A DNA stretch of 64,000 nucleotides from Hyalangium ruber (lineage in GTDB: Bacteria > Myxococcota > Myxococcia > Myxococcales > Myxococcaceae), in NCBI RefSeq assembly GCF_034259325.1, contig NZ_JAXIVS010000010.1, positions 124,001 to 188,000 on the forward strand, written 5' to 3'. This document shows, one piece after another, positions 24,061 to 33,068 of this stretch (the first letter of the stretch is position 1; every line of letters starts with the position of its first letter). A program made the position numbers and the translations under genes. The notes under the pieces were generated by a model. That model searched no databases. It was not told where the DNA came from and saw only the letters and a program-made list of their open reading frames with translations.

Positions 24061-25296
24061 GTGCGAACTCGCATCATCTGTCTGTTGCTCACCGCCCTCC
24101 TGACGGCCTGCGCGGGCATGTCGCGCTCCTCGGGCGGCTCGGAGGAGAAGGAGGGTCCCGTGGCTCGGCTGTGGCGGATCAACGCGGCGCAGCGCGACTT
24201 CGAGCGCCTCACCCGCGAGGGCACCACCCTCGCCAGCGATGGGGCCCTGGAGCTGGACGCGGCGGCCAGGCCTGGCGCCACGCCGTTCCCCTCGGCGGGC
24301 CAGCCCGACGCTCCCGTCATCGCGACCTACCGCGTCGGCACCGCCGTCCTCGCCGAGCAGCCCATCGCCGAGGGCTTCACCAGCGCCGTGCCCTCCCTGG
24401 AGGCGCTCACCCCGCCGGGCACCTGGGTGCGCGTGACGCTCTCCGCGCGCGTGGAAGGCACCTGGACGAAGGACTATGACTTCGGCCCGTGGGCCTTCGA
24501 CAAGGGCACCGTGTCGCGCCGCAGCGTGAGCGGCCAGGAGGACAGCCACGGCAACGTCCTCACCGACACCCTCGTCCTCAAGCAGCCCGCTGACGCCGTG
24601 CGCATGACGGTGTGGCTCTACTCCACGCAGCCGGAGGTGAGCCCCCGCGTCCGCGCCCTCTCCCTGGCGGTGAGCGACAAGGAGCGCACCCCGGTGGATG
24701 GTCCCTCGGACGGGGCCACCTGGGGCACCGTGCTGGAGGTGCCCGGCCTCTCGCAGATGATCTACCCGAACGGTGGGCCCGTGTGGTGCTCGCCCACGTC
24801 CACCACCATGGTGCTGGGTTACTGGGCCCGGAAGCTGGGCCGGCCGGAGCTCGCCCACACCGTACCCACCGCCGCCGAGCACACCTATGACGAGGTGTAC
24901 GCGGGCACGGGCAACTGGAGCTTCAACACCGCTTATGGCTCGGCCATGGGAGGCGGAGCCCTCCACGGCATGGTCGCCCGGTTCGACTCCTTCGCCCAGG
25001 TGGAGCGCTTCATCGCCGCCGGCATCCCCGTCATCATCAGCATCGCCTACAAGCCGGGCACGCTCACCGGCGGCGCCTCCTACAGCTCCAACGGGCACCT
25101 CATCGTCGTGAAGGGCTTCTCGCCCCAGGGAGACGTGGTGGTCAACGACCCCGCCTTCCCCAGCGATGACAAGGTGGAGATGACGTACAGGCGCGACGAG
25201 CTGTGGCGCGCCTGGCGTCACTCCGGCGGCGCGGCGTACCTGTTCTGGCCCCAGGGGACTTCCCTGCCCGAGGGCGCCCTGAGCGCCGTACCCTGA
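24061..25296 (+). CDS. C39-like peptidase lipoprotein
   Basis: I choose GTG 24061 because AAGGTGGAG lies 6 bases upstream; product 411 residues. The lipobox is TAC (Cys17). A beta-rich N-terminal domain (about 40-215) precedes the papain-like C39-type domain (about 225-395). The catalytic residues are C243 in VWCSPTSTTM, H346 in NGHLIVV and D363 in VVNDPAF. Substrate loops differ from bacteriocin-processing C39. It may cleave peptides at the cell surface. It follows the M20 peptidase after 32 bases in the same direction, so both are likely cotranscribed. Confidence 0.83.
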   Translation: MRTRIICLLLTALLTACAGMSRSSGGSEEKEGPVARLWRINAAQRDFERLTREGTTLASDGALELDAAARPGATPFPSAGQPDAPVIATYRVGTAVLAEQPIAEGFTSAVPSLEALTPPGTWVRVTLSARVEGTWTKDYDFGPWAFDKGTVSRRSVSGQEDSHGNVLTDTLVLKQPADAVRMTVWLYSTQPEVSPRVRALSLAVSDKERTPVDGPSDGATWGTVLEVPGLSQMIYPNGGPVWCSPTSTTMVLGYWARKLGRPELAHTVPTAAEHTYDEVYAGTGNWSFNTAYGSAMGGGALHGMVARFDSFAQVERFIAAGIPVIISIAYKPGTLTGGASYSSNGHLIVVKGFSPQGDVVVNDPAFPSDDKVEMTYRRDELWRAWRHSGGAAYLFWPQGTSLPEGALSAVP

Positions 25297-25323
25297 GGCC
25301 CCCTCGGAGCGAGCGCTCCCCGC

Positions 25324-26319
25324 TCAGGGGAGCGTGAGGATCTCCACGCCCTGCTCGGTGACGACGAGCGTGTGCTCGAACTGCGCGCTGCGGCTGCCAT
25401 CCGCGGTGACCGCCGTCCACCCATCGTCCCACGTGCGGTGTTGCCAGTGCCCCAGGTTGATCATCGGCTCGACGGTGAACGTCATCCCCGGCCGCATGAT
25501 CGTGTTCGCGTCCGCCTCGTAGTAGTGCGGAATCTGCAGCGGGCTGTGGAAGCGCTCGCCGATGCCGTGGCCACAGTAGGCGCGCACCACGCTCATGCCG
25601 TTCTTCGTGGCGTGGTCCTCGATGGCGCGGCCGATGTCGCTGATGGGCCGGCCCGGCTTCACCGCCGCGACGCCCAGGTCCAGGCACTCGCGCGTCACCC
25701 GCACCAGCCGCTCGGAGTCCGGATCCACCTTGCCCACGAAGAAGGTCGCCGAGCAGTCGCCGTGTACGCCCTCCAGGTAGATGGTGATGTCCAGGTTGAC
25801 GATGTCCCCCTCCTCCAGCGCGCGGCTGTCGGGGATGCCGTGGCAGATGACCTCGTTGACCGAGGTACACAGCGACTTGGGGAAGCCGTGGTAGTTCAGG
25901 GTGCTCGGGTAGCCGCCCAGCTTGATGTAGGCCTCGTGGGCAATCGCATCCAGCTCGTCCGTGGTGATGCCCGGGCGCACCGCGGCGCCCGTGAGTTCGA
26001 GCACCTGCGCGGCGGCCTTGCCCGCCCGGCGCATGCGGGCAATCACATCCGCGCTCTTCACCTCGGAGACTTCGGCTGCGCGCGAGGGCCGACCCGACTC
26101 GGCGTAGTCCGGGCGGAGGATGTGCGTGGGGACGCTGCGAACCGGGCTGAGGGTGCCGGGGCGAATGCCATGCCGAGGGGCGTCGAAGCCTCGCTTGCGG
26201 GCCTCGGCGGCGTCCGCGCCCCGGTGGCACTTCTTGTACTTGGAGCCGCTGCCACACCAGCAGGGATCATTGTTTCCCGGCAGGACGGCAGGAGGGTGTC
26301 GAGCGACGTGGGTGTTCAT
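25324..26319 (-). CDS. map: Methionine aminopeptidase type I with SEC-C zinc motif
   Basis: This 331-residue enzyme removes initiator Met from nascent proteins. An N-terminal SEC-C-type zinc motif (C20, C22, C31, H32) precedes a pita-bread domain (about 90-331). The five metal ligands are D177, D188, H251, E284 and the Glu in SAQFEHTL (about 315). The motif recalls MetAPs that dock at the ribosome. ATG 26319 has only a weak AGG upstream. A second methionine aminopeptidase without the SEC-C motif occurs at 52590-53363. Confidence 0.93.
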   Translation of the reverse strand: MNTHVARHPPAVLPGNNDPCWCGSGSKYKKCHRGADAAEARKRGFDAPRHGIRPGTLSPVRSVPTHILRPDYAESGRPSRAAEVSEVKSADVIARMRRAGKAAAQVLELTGAAVRPGITTDELDAIAHEAYIKLGGYPSTLNYHGFPKSLCTSVNEVICHGIPDSRALEEGDIVNLDITIYLEGVHGDCSATFFVGKVDPDSERLVRVTRECLDLGVAAVKPGRPISDIGRAIEDHATKNGMSVVRAYCGHGIGERFHSPLQIPHYYEADANTIMRPGMTFTVEPMINLGHWQHRTWDDGWTAVTADGSRSAQFEHTLVVTEQGVEILTLP

Positions 26320-26395
26320 CGGGCCTGTCTATAACCCGCGAGCGCACAGGGACGCACGGCTCTTGGAAGGGGGGCAGGCACACAGGCCGGGGCCC

Positions 26396-26412
26396 ACCCC
26401 CCTCCCGGGGGT
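26396..26412 (-). terminator. Short GC hairpin downstream of subtilase gene
   Basis: ACCCCC (26396-26401) pairs with GGGGGT (26407-26412) over 6 bp with a 5-base loop, 20 bases past the subtilase stop. No U-tract follows, so this is a weak call. Confidence 0.3.
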
Positions 26413-26432
26413 ACTTCAGGACAACCGGTGGA

Positions 26433-29216
26433 TTACTGGATGACGGTCAGCGAGGTGTCATCCACGAAGAAGCTCGTCTGCAGCGACGAGTCCTCGGTGG
26501 CCTTGAGGTTCAGGCGGATCGTCTGCCCCTTGTAGGCCGACAGGTCGAACGAGCGCTCCACGAAGGTGGTGCCCTTGTTCAGGTTGCTGTAGGTGGCCAG
26601 CGTCGCCAGCACCGTGCCCGCGCTGTTCTGCACCTCGACGAAGAACTTGTCGTACTGCGTCGAGGTGGTCCCCTCGGCGGTGGTGATCTTCAGCCAGAAC
26701 TTGAGGTTGGCCGAGCACGCCGTCGCCGGGATGGAGAGCTGCTGGTACACGTTGTGGGTGGTGGTGACGCCCTTGGCGCCCAGCAGCGCGCGCCAGTTGC
26801 CCGTGCGGGCCGTGCTGGCGTTGTTGGCGATGACGCCCGAGGGGGCCGTCCAGTTCACGTTGCCGCTCTCGAAGCCCGGGTTGAGCAGCAGCTGCTGGGT
26901 GGTGGTGCAGGTGGCGGCGTTGTTGACGGTGACGGACACGCTGGCCGAGTTGGCGCTGTTGCCCGCCGCGTCGAAGGCCCGGGTGCTCAGCGCGTAGGCG
27001 CCGTTGGCCACGCCCCCGGTCGCCCAGGAGATGCTGTACGGGGCCGAGGTGTCGGAGCCGATGAGGGTGGCACCCGCGTAGAAGTCCACGCGGGTGACGC
27101 CCACGTTGTCCGAGGCGTTGGCGCTCACCGTGGCCGTGCCGCTGAGCGTGGCGCCCGCGGTCGGCGCGGTGATGGCCGTCGACGGCGGGGTGGTGTCGCC
27201 GGCGCCGCCGCCCACCGCGAAGACGAGGTCATCCCGGTCGTCATAGCCGCCGGTGCCGCAGGAGCCCGCCGTGCCGTTGTAGCGGAAGGCGCCGCGGATG
27301 GCCTGAAGGTTGCCGGAGGGCAGCGTGTACGTGGCGGTCAGCGTCTGCAGGCCACCGGCCGTCGGCTGCAGGGTGCCAATGAAGGTCCACGAGGGGTTGT
27401 TGGCGTCGGCCGCGTAGTACAGGTCCAGGAAGTCCGAGGTGAAGCCGGAGTAGGCCCACACCTTGGCCTCGATGGTGACCGACTTGCCGGGCGCGAAGTC
27501 CGAGCCGTCGCTGGTGGACACCTTGAGCGCCTCGAGCGACTCGTCGCTCTGGTAGGAGCCGCTGGTGCCGTCGGCGCAGGAGTTGTTGATGGTGTTGGGC
27601 GCGTTCACCTCGGGACCGAGGCCGCCGCGACCCTTCACCAGGGTGCCGGTGGAGCACAGCGCGCCCACGGTGCCGCACTTGGGCGCCTTGAGCGTGGCGT
27701 CGTACACGGCGAAGCCCGGGTTGTTGATGGAGAAGCTCACTGCGGCGCTGGAGCCGATATTGCCGTAGGCGTCATAGGCGCGGGCGAAGATGCTGTGAGC
27801 ACCGTTGCCCGCCGAGGTGGAGTCCCACGCCACGGTGAAGGGCGCGCTGGTGTCGTGGGCCACCACGATGCCGTCCACCACGAAGTCCACGCGGGTGACG
27901 CCCACGTTGTCCGTGGCGTCCGCCGAGAGCGTGGCGCTGCCGATGAGGGTGGCGCCGGCCGTGGGCGCGGTCACCGTGGCGGTGGGGGCGACGGTGTCGC
28001 CGCCGCCGTCCGGCGGAGGAACGAAGGCCGAGTAGAGCATCACGTTGGGCGAGCCCGTGCCGGGGTTGCCCACCACGCCCGGAGTGCCGTTGGTCACCAG
28101 CGCGTCACGCACCTGCTGCGGCGTGGAGCTGGGGTAGCGCTGCAGGTACAGCGCCGCCGCGCCCGCCACGTGGGGGCTCGCCATCGAGGTGCCGCTGATG
28201 GTGTTGGTGGCGCCAGTGCCCGTGTGCCACGCGGAGGTGATGTCCGAGCCCGGCGCGAAGATGTCCACGCAGGTGCCGTAGTTGGAGAACGAGGAGCGCG
28301 CGTCCGTGTTCGTCGTGGAGCCCACGGTGATGGCGGTAGGCGTGCGCGCCGGAGACTTGGTGCAGGCATCGCCGCTGTCGTTGCCCGCCGCCACCGCGTA
28401 CGTGACGCCCGCGGCGATGGAGTTGGCCACCGCGTCATCCACCGTCTGCGCCACGCCGCCGCCCAGGCTCATGTTCGCCACGGCCGGCTTGATGTGGTTG
28501 GCCGTCACCCAGTCCACGCCGGCGATGACGCCCTCCCACGTGCCCGAGCCGCCGCAGTCCAGCACGCGCACCGGGTGCAGCATGACGTTCTTCGCCAGGC
28601 CGTAGGTGGTGCCGCCCACCGTGCCCGCCACGTGCGTGCCGTGGCCATTGCAGTCCGCCGCCGTGCCGCCCGACGTGACGGAGTCGTACCCGTTGCCGAT
28701 GCGGCCGGTGAACTCCTGGTGGCTCAGGTGGATACCGGTGTCGACGATATAGGCGTGAACGCCCGTGCCGTTGACGTTGTAGTTGTAGTTGCTGTCGAGC
28801 GGCAGGTTGCGCTGGTCCACGCGGTCCAGGCCCCAGGTGGCGCCCGTCTGCGAGCCGCTCAGCTGGACGATGCCGTTCTCCTCCACGTACTTCACCCGGG
28901 GGTCCTCCGCGAGCCGCCGCGCCTGGGCCTCCGTCATCCGCACCGAGAAGCCCCGCAGCGCGTGGCTGTAGGTGCGCATGAGCTGCCCGCCGTGCGCCAT
29001 CGCCAGCGCGTTGGCGGACGCCGAGACGTTGGCGATGCCGATGCCCTGCGCCTCATCGAATACGACGATGTACTCGCCCGGTACCGCCTGGGGGGCGTGC
29101 AGGAACTTGCGGCTGCTCATGAGGGAGACGGTGTCCGGCGTCGTCTGCTCGGCCTCGGGGCCGCACGCGGCCAGACCGAAGAGGGCGAGCAGGGGAACGG
29201 CTCGACGAAAGTGCAT
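26433..29216 (-). CDS. Subtilisin-like (S8) secreted protease lipoprotein with Ig-like repeats
   Basis: The 927-residue protein has a lipoprotein signal (LAAC, Cys18), an I9-type propeptide (about 45-118) and a proteinase K-like catalytic domain (about 125-395). The triad is D159 (YIVDTG), H192 (NGHGTHVAG) and S344 (SGTSMASP). After it come two closely similar Big_7-like Ig domains (about 405-495 and 635-725) separated by a 140-residue Cys-containing domain. A C-terminal beta-sandwich (about 735-927) resembles carbohydrate- or protein-binding domains. It is probably an extracellular proteolysis enzyme, anchored or shed. AAGGA lies close upstream of ATG 29216. Confidence 0.93.
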   Translation of the reverse strand: MHFRRAVPLLALFGLAACGPEAEQTTPDTVSLMSSRKFLHAPQAVPGEYIVVFDEAQGIGIANVSASANALAMAHGGQLMRTYSHALRGFSVRMTEAQARRLAEDPRVKYVEENGIVQLSGSQTGATWGLDRVDQRNLPLDSNYNYNVNGTGVHAYIVDTGIHLSHQEFTGRIGNGYDSVTSGGTAADCNGHGTHVAGTVGGTTYGLAKNVMLHPVRVLDCGGSGTWEGVIAGVDWVTANHIKPAVANMSLGGGVAQTVDDAVANSIAAGVTYAVAAGNDSGDACTKSPARTPTAITVGSTTNTDARSSFSNYGTCVDIFAPGSDITSAWHTGTGATNTISGTSMASPHVAGAAALYLQRYPSSTPQQVRDALVTNGTPGVVGNPGTGSPNVMLYSAFVPPPDGGGDTVAPTATVTAPTAGATLIGSATLSADATDNVGVTRVDFVVDGIVVAHDTSAPFTVAWDSTSAGNGAHSIFARAYDAYGNIGSSAAVSFSINNPGFAVYDATLKAPKCGTVGALCSTGTLVKGRGGLGPEVNAPNTINNSCADGTSGSYQSDESLEALKVSTSDGSDFAPGKSVTIEAKVWAYSGFTSDFLDLYYAADANNPSWTFIGTLQPTAGGLQTLTATYTLPSGNLQAIRGAFRYNGTAGSCGTGGYDDRDDLVFAVGGGAGDTTPPSTAITAPTAGATLSGTATVSANASDNVGVTRVDFYAGATLIGSDTSAPYSISWATGGVANGAYALSTRAFDAAGNSANSASVSVTVNNAATCTTTQQLLLNPGFESGNVNWTAPSGVIANNASTARTGNWRALLGAKGVTTTHNVYQQLSIPATACSANLKFWLKITTAEGTTSTQYDKFFVEVQNSAGTVLATLATYSNLNKGTTFVERSFDLSAYKGQTIRLNLKATEDSSLQTSFFVDDTSLTVIQ

Positions 29217-29326
29217 ACGTATTCCTTTGTGGGAAGGGGACCGACGCGCCTTTATGGAATTGCTGCTCTTGGGCGCAAAGGCAGTTTAACGGCCTTTCCG
29301 ACAAAAGATGCTTCTATCGTCTCGAA

Positions 29327-29608
29327 TCAGCCTCGTACGCCGGTGCTGCATGTCATGCAGTAGCGGGACTCCGGCACGGCGCGCATGCGGTAGCGGCCCA
29401 TGGCTCCGCCGCAACGGGAGCACTGGCCGAACGCGCCGTCCTCCATCCGCGCCAGGGCCTCGTCGATGGCCCGCAGCTCCTGGTGTTCCTGCTCGGACAG
29501 CCCCGCGCCGAGGCCCTCCACCGGTGGCTGCTCTTGCTCACCGCGGGCCTTCAGGCGGGCGCGCCGCTTCAGCAGCGCCTGTCGTGCTTCGTTCACCCAG
29601 ACGTCCAT
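29327..29608 (-). CDS. DksA/TraR-family zinc-finger protein
   Basis: The 93-residue protein has a helical N-terminal part (about 1-58) and a C-terminal four-Cys zinc finger (C63, C66, C84, C87). The pattern MEDGAFGQCSRCG followed by RYCMTC is standard for DksA/TraR proteins that bind RNA polymerase's secondary channel. It lacks the long coiled-coil of full DksA (about 150 residues), so it is the short TraR-like class. GGAGAG precedes ATG 29608. The target promoters are unknown. Confidence 0.87.
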   Translation of the reverse strand: MDVWVNEARQALLKRRARLKARGEQEQPPVEGLGAGLSEQEHQELRAIDEALARMEDGAFGQCSRCGGAMGRYRMRAVPESRYCMTCSTGVRG

Positions 29609-29755
29609 GATGTCTCTCCGCTCAGCACCTACGCACTGGAGTCCGCCGCTTCCCCTTTCAGGAAACGTGCCTCTCCGTGGTGCTGGGGACCCTGGACTCG
29701 AGGGACGCAGGATTTGCGCTGGCTCAGCGCTGTCACTGCACCGGGTGCGTCGGGC

Positions 29756-30421
29756 TCAGGGCTTGGCCGGCGCGGGCTTCGCCTTCTGGCGCTCCTTGCC
29801 CAGCTTCTGGGCCCGCTCCTCCACCGCCTCGAAGGTGTCCATCACCCCGTCCTTCTGGCCGAAGCTCGCCAGCCAGCCAGGCACCGAGCCTCCCGGATCC
29901 ACGCTGAACTTGTAGACCACGTGCGCCTTGCCCTCGCCCTTGGGCGTCACGTGCCAGGTGCCATCGTTGTGCTTGAGCCGCACCACGCCCTCACGCACGG
30001 GCACCACCGCGTCCGCCGACGTCCAGCGCTGGACGAACTCGCCCGTCCCGTCCTCGGCGATCTTCTTCTCGTCCACCACGTGCAGCACGTAGTCGCGCGC
30101 GCTGACCACCGGGAAGTTGAGCTTGGCGTAGGCCATGCGCGAGCCGTCCTCCGCCGTGGAGACGATGCGCGACTCCTTCACGTACGGCATCCACAGCCGG
30201 AACGAGCCCGCGTCGATGAGCGCCGTCTGGATGTCGTAGGCGTTGGCCTCCAGGTCTCCCTCCGCCCAGACCTCCTTGCCTACGCCGCTGGAGCGGGCGC
30301 GGACCTTGATGACGACGTCGTCATCCTCCACGGTCTCCCACTTCTCCTCGGCGCTCGCCACGCCGCCGACCAGCGCCACCGCCAGCGCCCCGCACCACCA
30401 CAGCCTCTTCACGTTGGACAT
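29756..30421 (-). CDS. START/SRPBCC-domain exported lipid-binding-like protein
   Basis: GAGGAG lies 6 bases before ATG 30421; product 221 residues. A signal peptide (about 1-27, ending VASAEE) leads into a helix-grip START domain (about 30-215). Diagnostic segments are WMPYVKESRIV, KLNFPVVSARDYVLHV and HVVYKFSVDPGGSVPGWL, closely resembling StAR-like bacterial proteins. START domains bind sterols or phospholipids in a deep cavity. A lysine/proline tail ends the protein. Periplasmic lipid transfer is a sensible inference, and myxobacteria are known to make sterols and steroid-like lipids. Confidence 0.82.
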   Translation of the reverse strand: MSNVKRLWWCGALAVALVGGVASAEEKWETVEDDDVVIKVRARSSGVGKEVWAEGDLEANAYDIQTALIDAGSFRLWMPYVKESRIVSTAEDGSRMAYAKLNFPVVSARDYVLHVVDEKKIAEDGTGEFVQRWTSADAVVPVREGVVRLKHNDGTWHVTPKGEGKAHVVYKFSVDPGGSVPGWLASFGQKDGVMDTFEAVEERAQKLGKERQKAKPAPAKP

Positions 30422-30551
30422 GCTTGGCTCCTCGAGATGCGTGGGGCACTCGCCAGACCGGCACACGGAGTGTGTGCATGGCTGCATAGCTTAGCCGGAA
30501 GGCCCGACTCGGCTCGACATTTGACACCGGGCAGGGCAGGAAGCGGCCCAT

Positions 30552-32042
30552 ATGAGTGGCTATCTGCCAGGACCTCCGCCCGAGCGCGGCATCTTCTGCA
30601 ACCGCACCCTGAACATGCGCGCCATCAAGGCGATTGGCTACGACATGGACTACACGCTGGTCCACTACCAGGTGGAGGCCTGGGAGCGTCGCGCGTACGA
30701 GCACATCCGCCTGGGGCTGCTGGCCCAGGGCTGGCCGGTGGACCACCTGTCCTTCGACCCGGTGCTGTCCATCCGCGGGTTGATCATCGACACGGTGAAG
30801 GGCAACCTGCTCAAGGCCAACCGCTTCGGCTTCGTGAAGAAGGCCCTGCACGGCACCCGGCCCATGGACTTCGAGTCCCAGCGCGCCGAGTACGCCCGCA
30901 CCATCATCGACCTGTCTGAGAAGCGGTGGATGTTCCTCAACACCCTGTTCTCGCTCTCCGAGGCCTGCATCTACGCGCAGCTCGTGGACCTGCTGGACGC
31001 GGGGAAGCTGCCGGGGCCCATGGGCTACTCGGACCTCTACGAAATCGTGCGCCGCACGTTGGATGCTGCCCACATGGCCGGCAAGCTCAAGGCGGAGATC
31101 GTCGCCGACCCGGAGCGCTACGTGCTGGCCGACCCCGAGACGGCGCTGGCGCTGCTGGACCAGCGCAGCGCGGGCAAGAAGCTGCTGCTCATCACCAACA
31201 GCGAGTGGGCCTACACCCTGCCGATGATGCACGCGGCGTTCGATCCGTACCTGCCCTCGGGCATGACGTGGCGCGAGCTGTTCGACGTGGTCATCGTCAG
31301 CGCGCGCAAGCCGGAGTTCTTCACCACGCGCTCGCCCCTGTTCGAGGTGGTGGACAAGGGCCCCGAGGCGCTGCTGCGGCCGCACGCGGGAGCGCTCAAG
31401 ACGGGGGTGCCTTACTTTGGCGGCAGCGCGGTGGAGCTGGAGCGGCACCTGGGGCTGAGCGGGGATGAAATCCTGTACGTGGGCGACCACATGTTCGGCG
31501 ATGTGCATGTGAGCAAGAACGTGCTGCGCTGGCGCACCGCGCTCATCCTGCGCGAGCTGGAGGACGAGGTGCGCGCGGTGGCCTCCTTCCGCGCCACCGA
31601 GGCGAAGCTGGCCGAGAAGATGGTGCTCAAGGAGCGGCTGGAGGCGGAGACGTGCCAGCTGCGCCTGGAGCTGCAGCGGCGCCGGCTGCAGTACGGTCCG
31701 CGCTCGCAGGTGCCGGAGGAGCAGTTGCTGTCGCGGCAGGCCGCCATCCGCGTGGAGTTGGATGCGCTGGACGCGGAGCTGGGCCCCATGGCTCGCGCGG
31801 CCAGCGAGCTGTCCAACCCGCACTGGGGACTGCTCACGCGGGCGGGCAACGACAAGAGCCACCTGGCGCGGCAGGTGGAGCGCTACGCGGACATCTACAC
31901 CTCGCGCGTGTCCAACTTCCTGTTCGCCACGCCGTTCGTGTACCTGCGCAGCCCGCGCGGCAGCCTGCCGCATGATCCGAACGTGCCCGGCGGCACGCCC
32001 GTGTTCCCCTCCACGGACAGCACCAGCGGCCCCAACCCTTAG
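30552..32042 (+). CDS. HAD-IG family 5'-nucleotidase (IMP/GMP-type)
   Basis: The 496-residue soluble protein starts at ATG 30552. The HAD nucleophile motif is D31-M-D33-Y-T-L, unusually close to the N-terminus, preceded by RAIKAIGYD. Further motifs are the ITNSEWAY (motif II), RKPEFF (motif III Lys) and YVGDHMFGD (motif IV Asp). Order and length match the eukaryote-like cytosolic purine 5'-nucleotidase group (HAD-IG), which dephosphorylate IMP and GMP. A long coiled-coil (about 345-420) is inserted before the end. It is a single gene, divergent from the START gene by 130 bases. Confidence 0.88.
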   Translation: MSGYLPGPPPERGIFCNRTLNMRAIKAIGYDMDYTLVHYQVEAWERRAYEHIRLGLLAQGWPVDHLSFDPVLSIRGLIIDTVKGNLLKANRFGFVKKALHGTRPMDFESQRAEYARTIIDLSEKRWMFLNTLFSLSEACIYAQLVDLLDAGKLPGPMGYSDLYEIVRRTLDAAHMAGKLKAEIVADPERYVLADPETALALLDQRSAGKKLLLITNSEWAYTLPMMHAAFDPYLPSGMTWRELFDVVIVSARKPEFFTTRSPLFEVVDKGPEALLRPHAGALKTGVPYFGGSAVELERHLGLSGDEILYVGDHMFGDVHVSKNVLRWRTALILRELEDEVRAVASFRATEAKLAEKMVLKERLEAETCQLRLELQRRRLQYGPRSQVPEEQLLSRQAAIRVELDALDAELGPMARAASELSNPHWGLLTRAGNDKSHLARQVERYADIYTSRVSNFLFATPFVYLRSPRGSLPHDPNVPGGTPVFPSTDSTSGPNP

Positions 32043-32049
32043 GGCCTGC

Positions 32050-32379
32050 TCAGCTCGCGCGGCTCGCCGCTTCCTGACGCCGGGAGCGGCGGGCCTCTCG
32101 TTGGAGCTTCAGGGAGAGCTGCTTCAGCAGCGGCAGCATGTGCGGCTGCATTCCCTTGGGAGCGTAGACGTAGCCCTCCTTGAGGAGGCGCCGGTACGGA
32201 GCCGTCAGGCGAAAGCCGGGCGTGAAGATCCCCGCGTCCACGAGGGATTGGAGGAATTGCTCGGGCGTCATGGCCCGGATCTCCCTTCGCACCTGGGCCC
32301 GCTCCCTGGCCGCGGCCAGATGCCTGGAGTGCAGGGTCCATCGCACCTTCTTCCCAGGATTCTTCCGCTTCTCGGCCAT
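32050..32379 (-). CDS. Small basic protein, partner of ART-like protein
   Basis: This 109-residue basic protein (Lys/Arg-rich, no signal peptide) has an N-terminal charged stretch and a central TPEQFLQSLVDAGIFTPGFRLTAPYR segment. The tail is again rich in Arg and Gln. It is encoded 11 bases downstream of the ART-like gene on the same strand. The order and sizes fit an upstream toxin with a downstream neutralising partner, but I do not recognise a known antitoxin family. No DNA-binding motif such as HTH or ribbon-helix-helix is evident. Confidence 0.65.
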   Translation of the reverse strand: MAEKRKNPGKKVRWTLHSRHLAAARERAQVRREIRAMTPEQFLQSLVDAGIFTPGFRLTAPYRRLLKEGYVYAPKGMQPHMLPLLKQLSLKLQREARRSRRQEAASRAS

Positions 32380-32390
32380 GGGACACCTCC

Positions 32391-32990
32391 TTACGCTGCA
32401 TCCTCGAAGAGAAGAGGCGGCGTCACCTCCAGGGTAGGAATGAATGTACCCACGATACAGGTAGGATTACAAATCGATATCTGAATATGGGTCTTCTTGT
32501 AGATGCCCGCTCCCTCGTAGACCGGCTCGCCTTCCAGGAAGGCACACCGAACGCTGTCGTAGGGAGTTCCCCGAGCGATCATCCGCAGCAGGTACCAGTT
32601 CAGCACCGTGCAATCGAGGTATCGAAGCTCCCGGTCTGGCGTGCGGCCCCGGTTGACCGGCAATGGAAGCCCTTGCGCTCGCGCTTGCGCGGCGAATTCA
32701 CGGTGAGCGTCCGCGAGATCTTCCGTAAAGCGCGTGTCGAGCAGATCGAAGCAGCGGCCAAGCTGTAGGACGGCTCCCACCACCGCCGGCCGCTTCAGCT
32801 TCCCGCGCCGCCGCTGCTCCTCCGCGAAGCTCAGCGCCCGATCCGGCCCGTACTCCCAGAAATACACGCCTGACCCCAACCAGTCGTACGCGTTCGTGCT
32901 GGGCCGGAACGGTTCGCCTCGAAGCAGCCGCTCCACCGTGGACTCATCACACCCGTGGTACCCGATGACCGTGCGCGCATACCGCAGCAT
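32391..32990 (-). CDS. ADP-ribosyltransferase-like protein, possible toxin
   Basis: The 199-residue product has a Y-H-G-C-D segment (residue 11 on), then PSTNAYDWLGSGVYFWE (about 31-47). These recall the His and Tyr of the H-Y-x ADP-ribosyltransferase fold (DUF3990-type NAD binding). Later, IYKKTHIQI and a C-terminal Glu-rich stretch could supply the third catalytic residue. No signal peptide. It is cotranscribed with the small basic protein downstream. The final 50 codons are markedly richer in A/T than the rest of the window, suggesting foreign origin or relaxed selection. ART identity is inferred from motif spacing only. Confidence 0.6.
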   Translation of the reverse strand: MLRYARTVIGYHGCDESTVERLLRGEPFRPSTNAYDWLGSGVYFWEYGPDRALSFAEEQRRRGKLKRPAVVGAVLQLGRCFDLLDTRFTEDLADAHREFAAQARAQGLPLPVNRGRTPDRELRYLDCTVLNWYLLRMIARGTPYDSVRCAFLEGEPVYEGAGIYKKTHIQISICNPTCIVGTFIPTLEVTPPLLFEDAA

Positions 32991-33068
32991 GGTCCCCTCC
33001 TCCCGCCCTCTCCGACACCCGGAACGGAGGAGACCCTACTGGGTAGGGGTGACACACCCCAACCCGCC

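Noticed and set aside
26754-29363. An 869-codon plus-strand open frame opposite the subtilase gene
   Set aside because: Translation is Gly/Arg/Ala/Val/His-rich without domains; it is a shadow of the protease gene.
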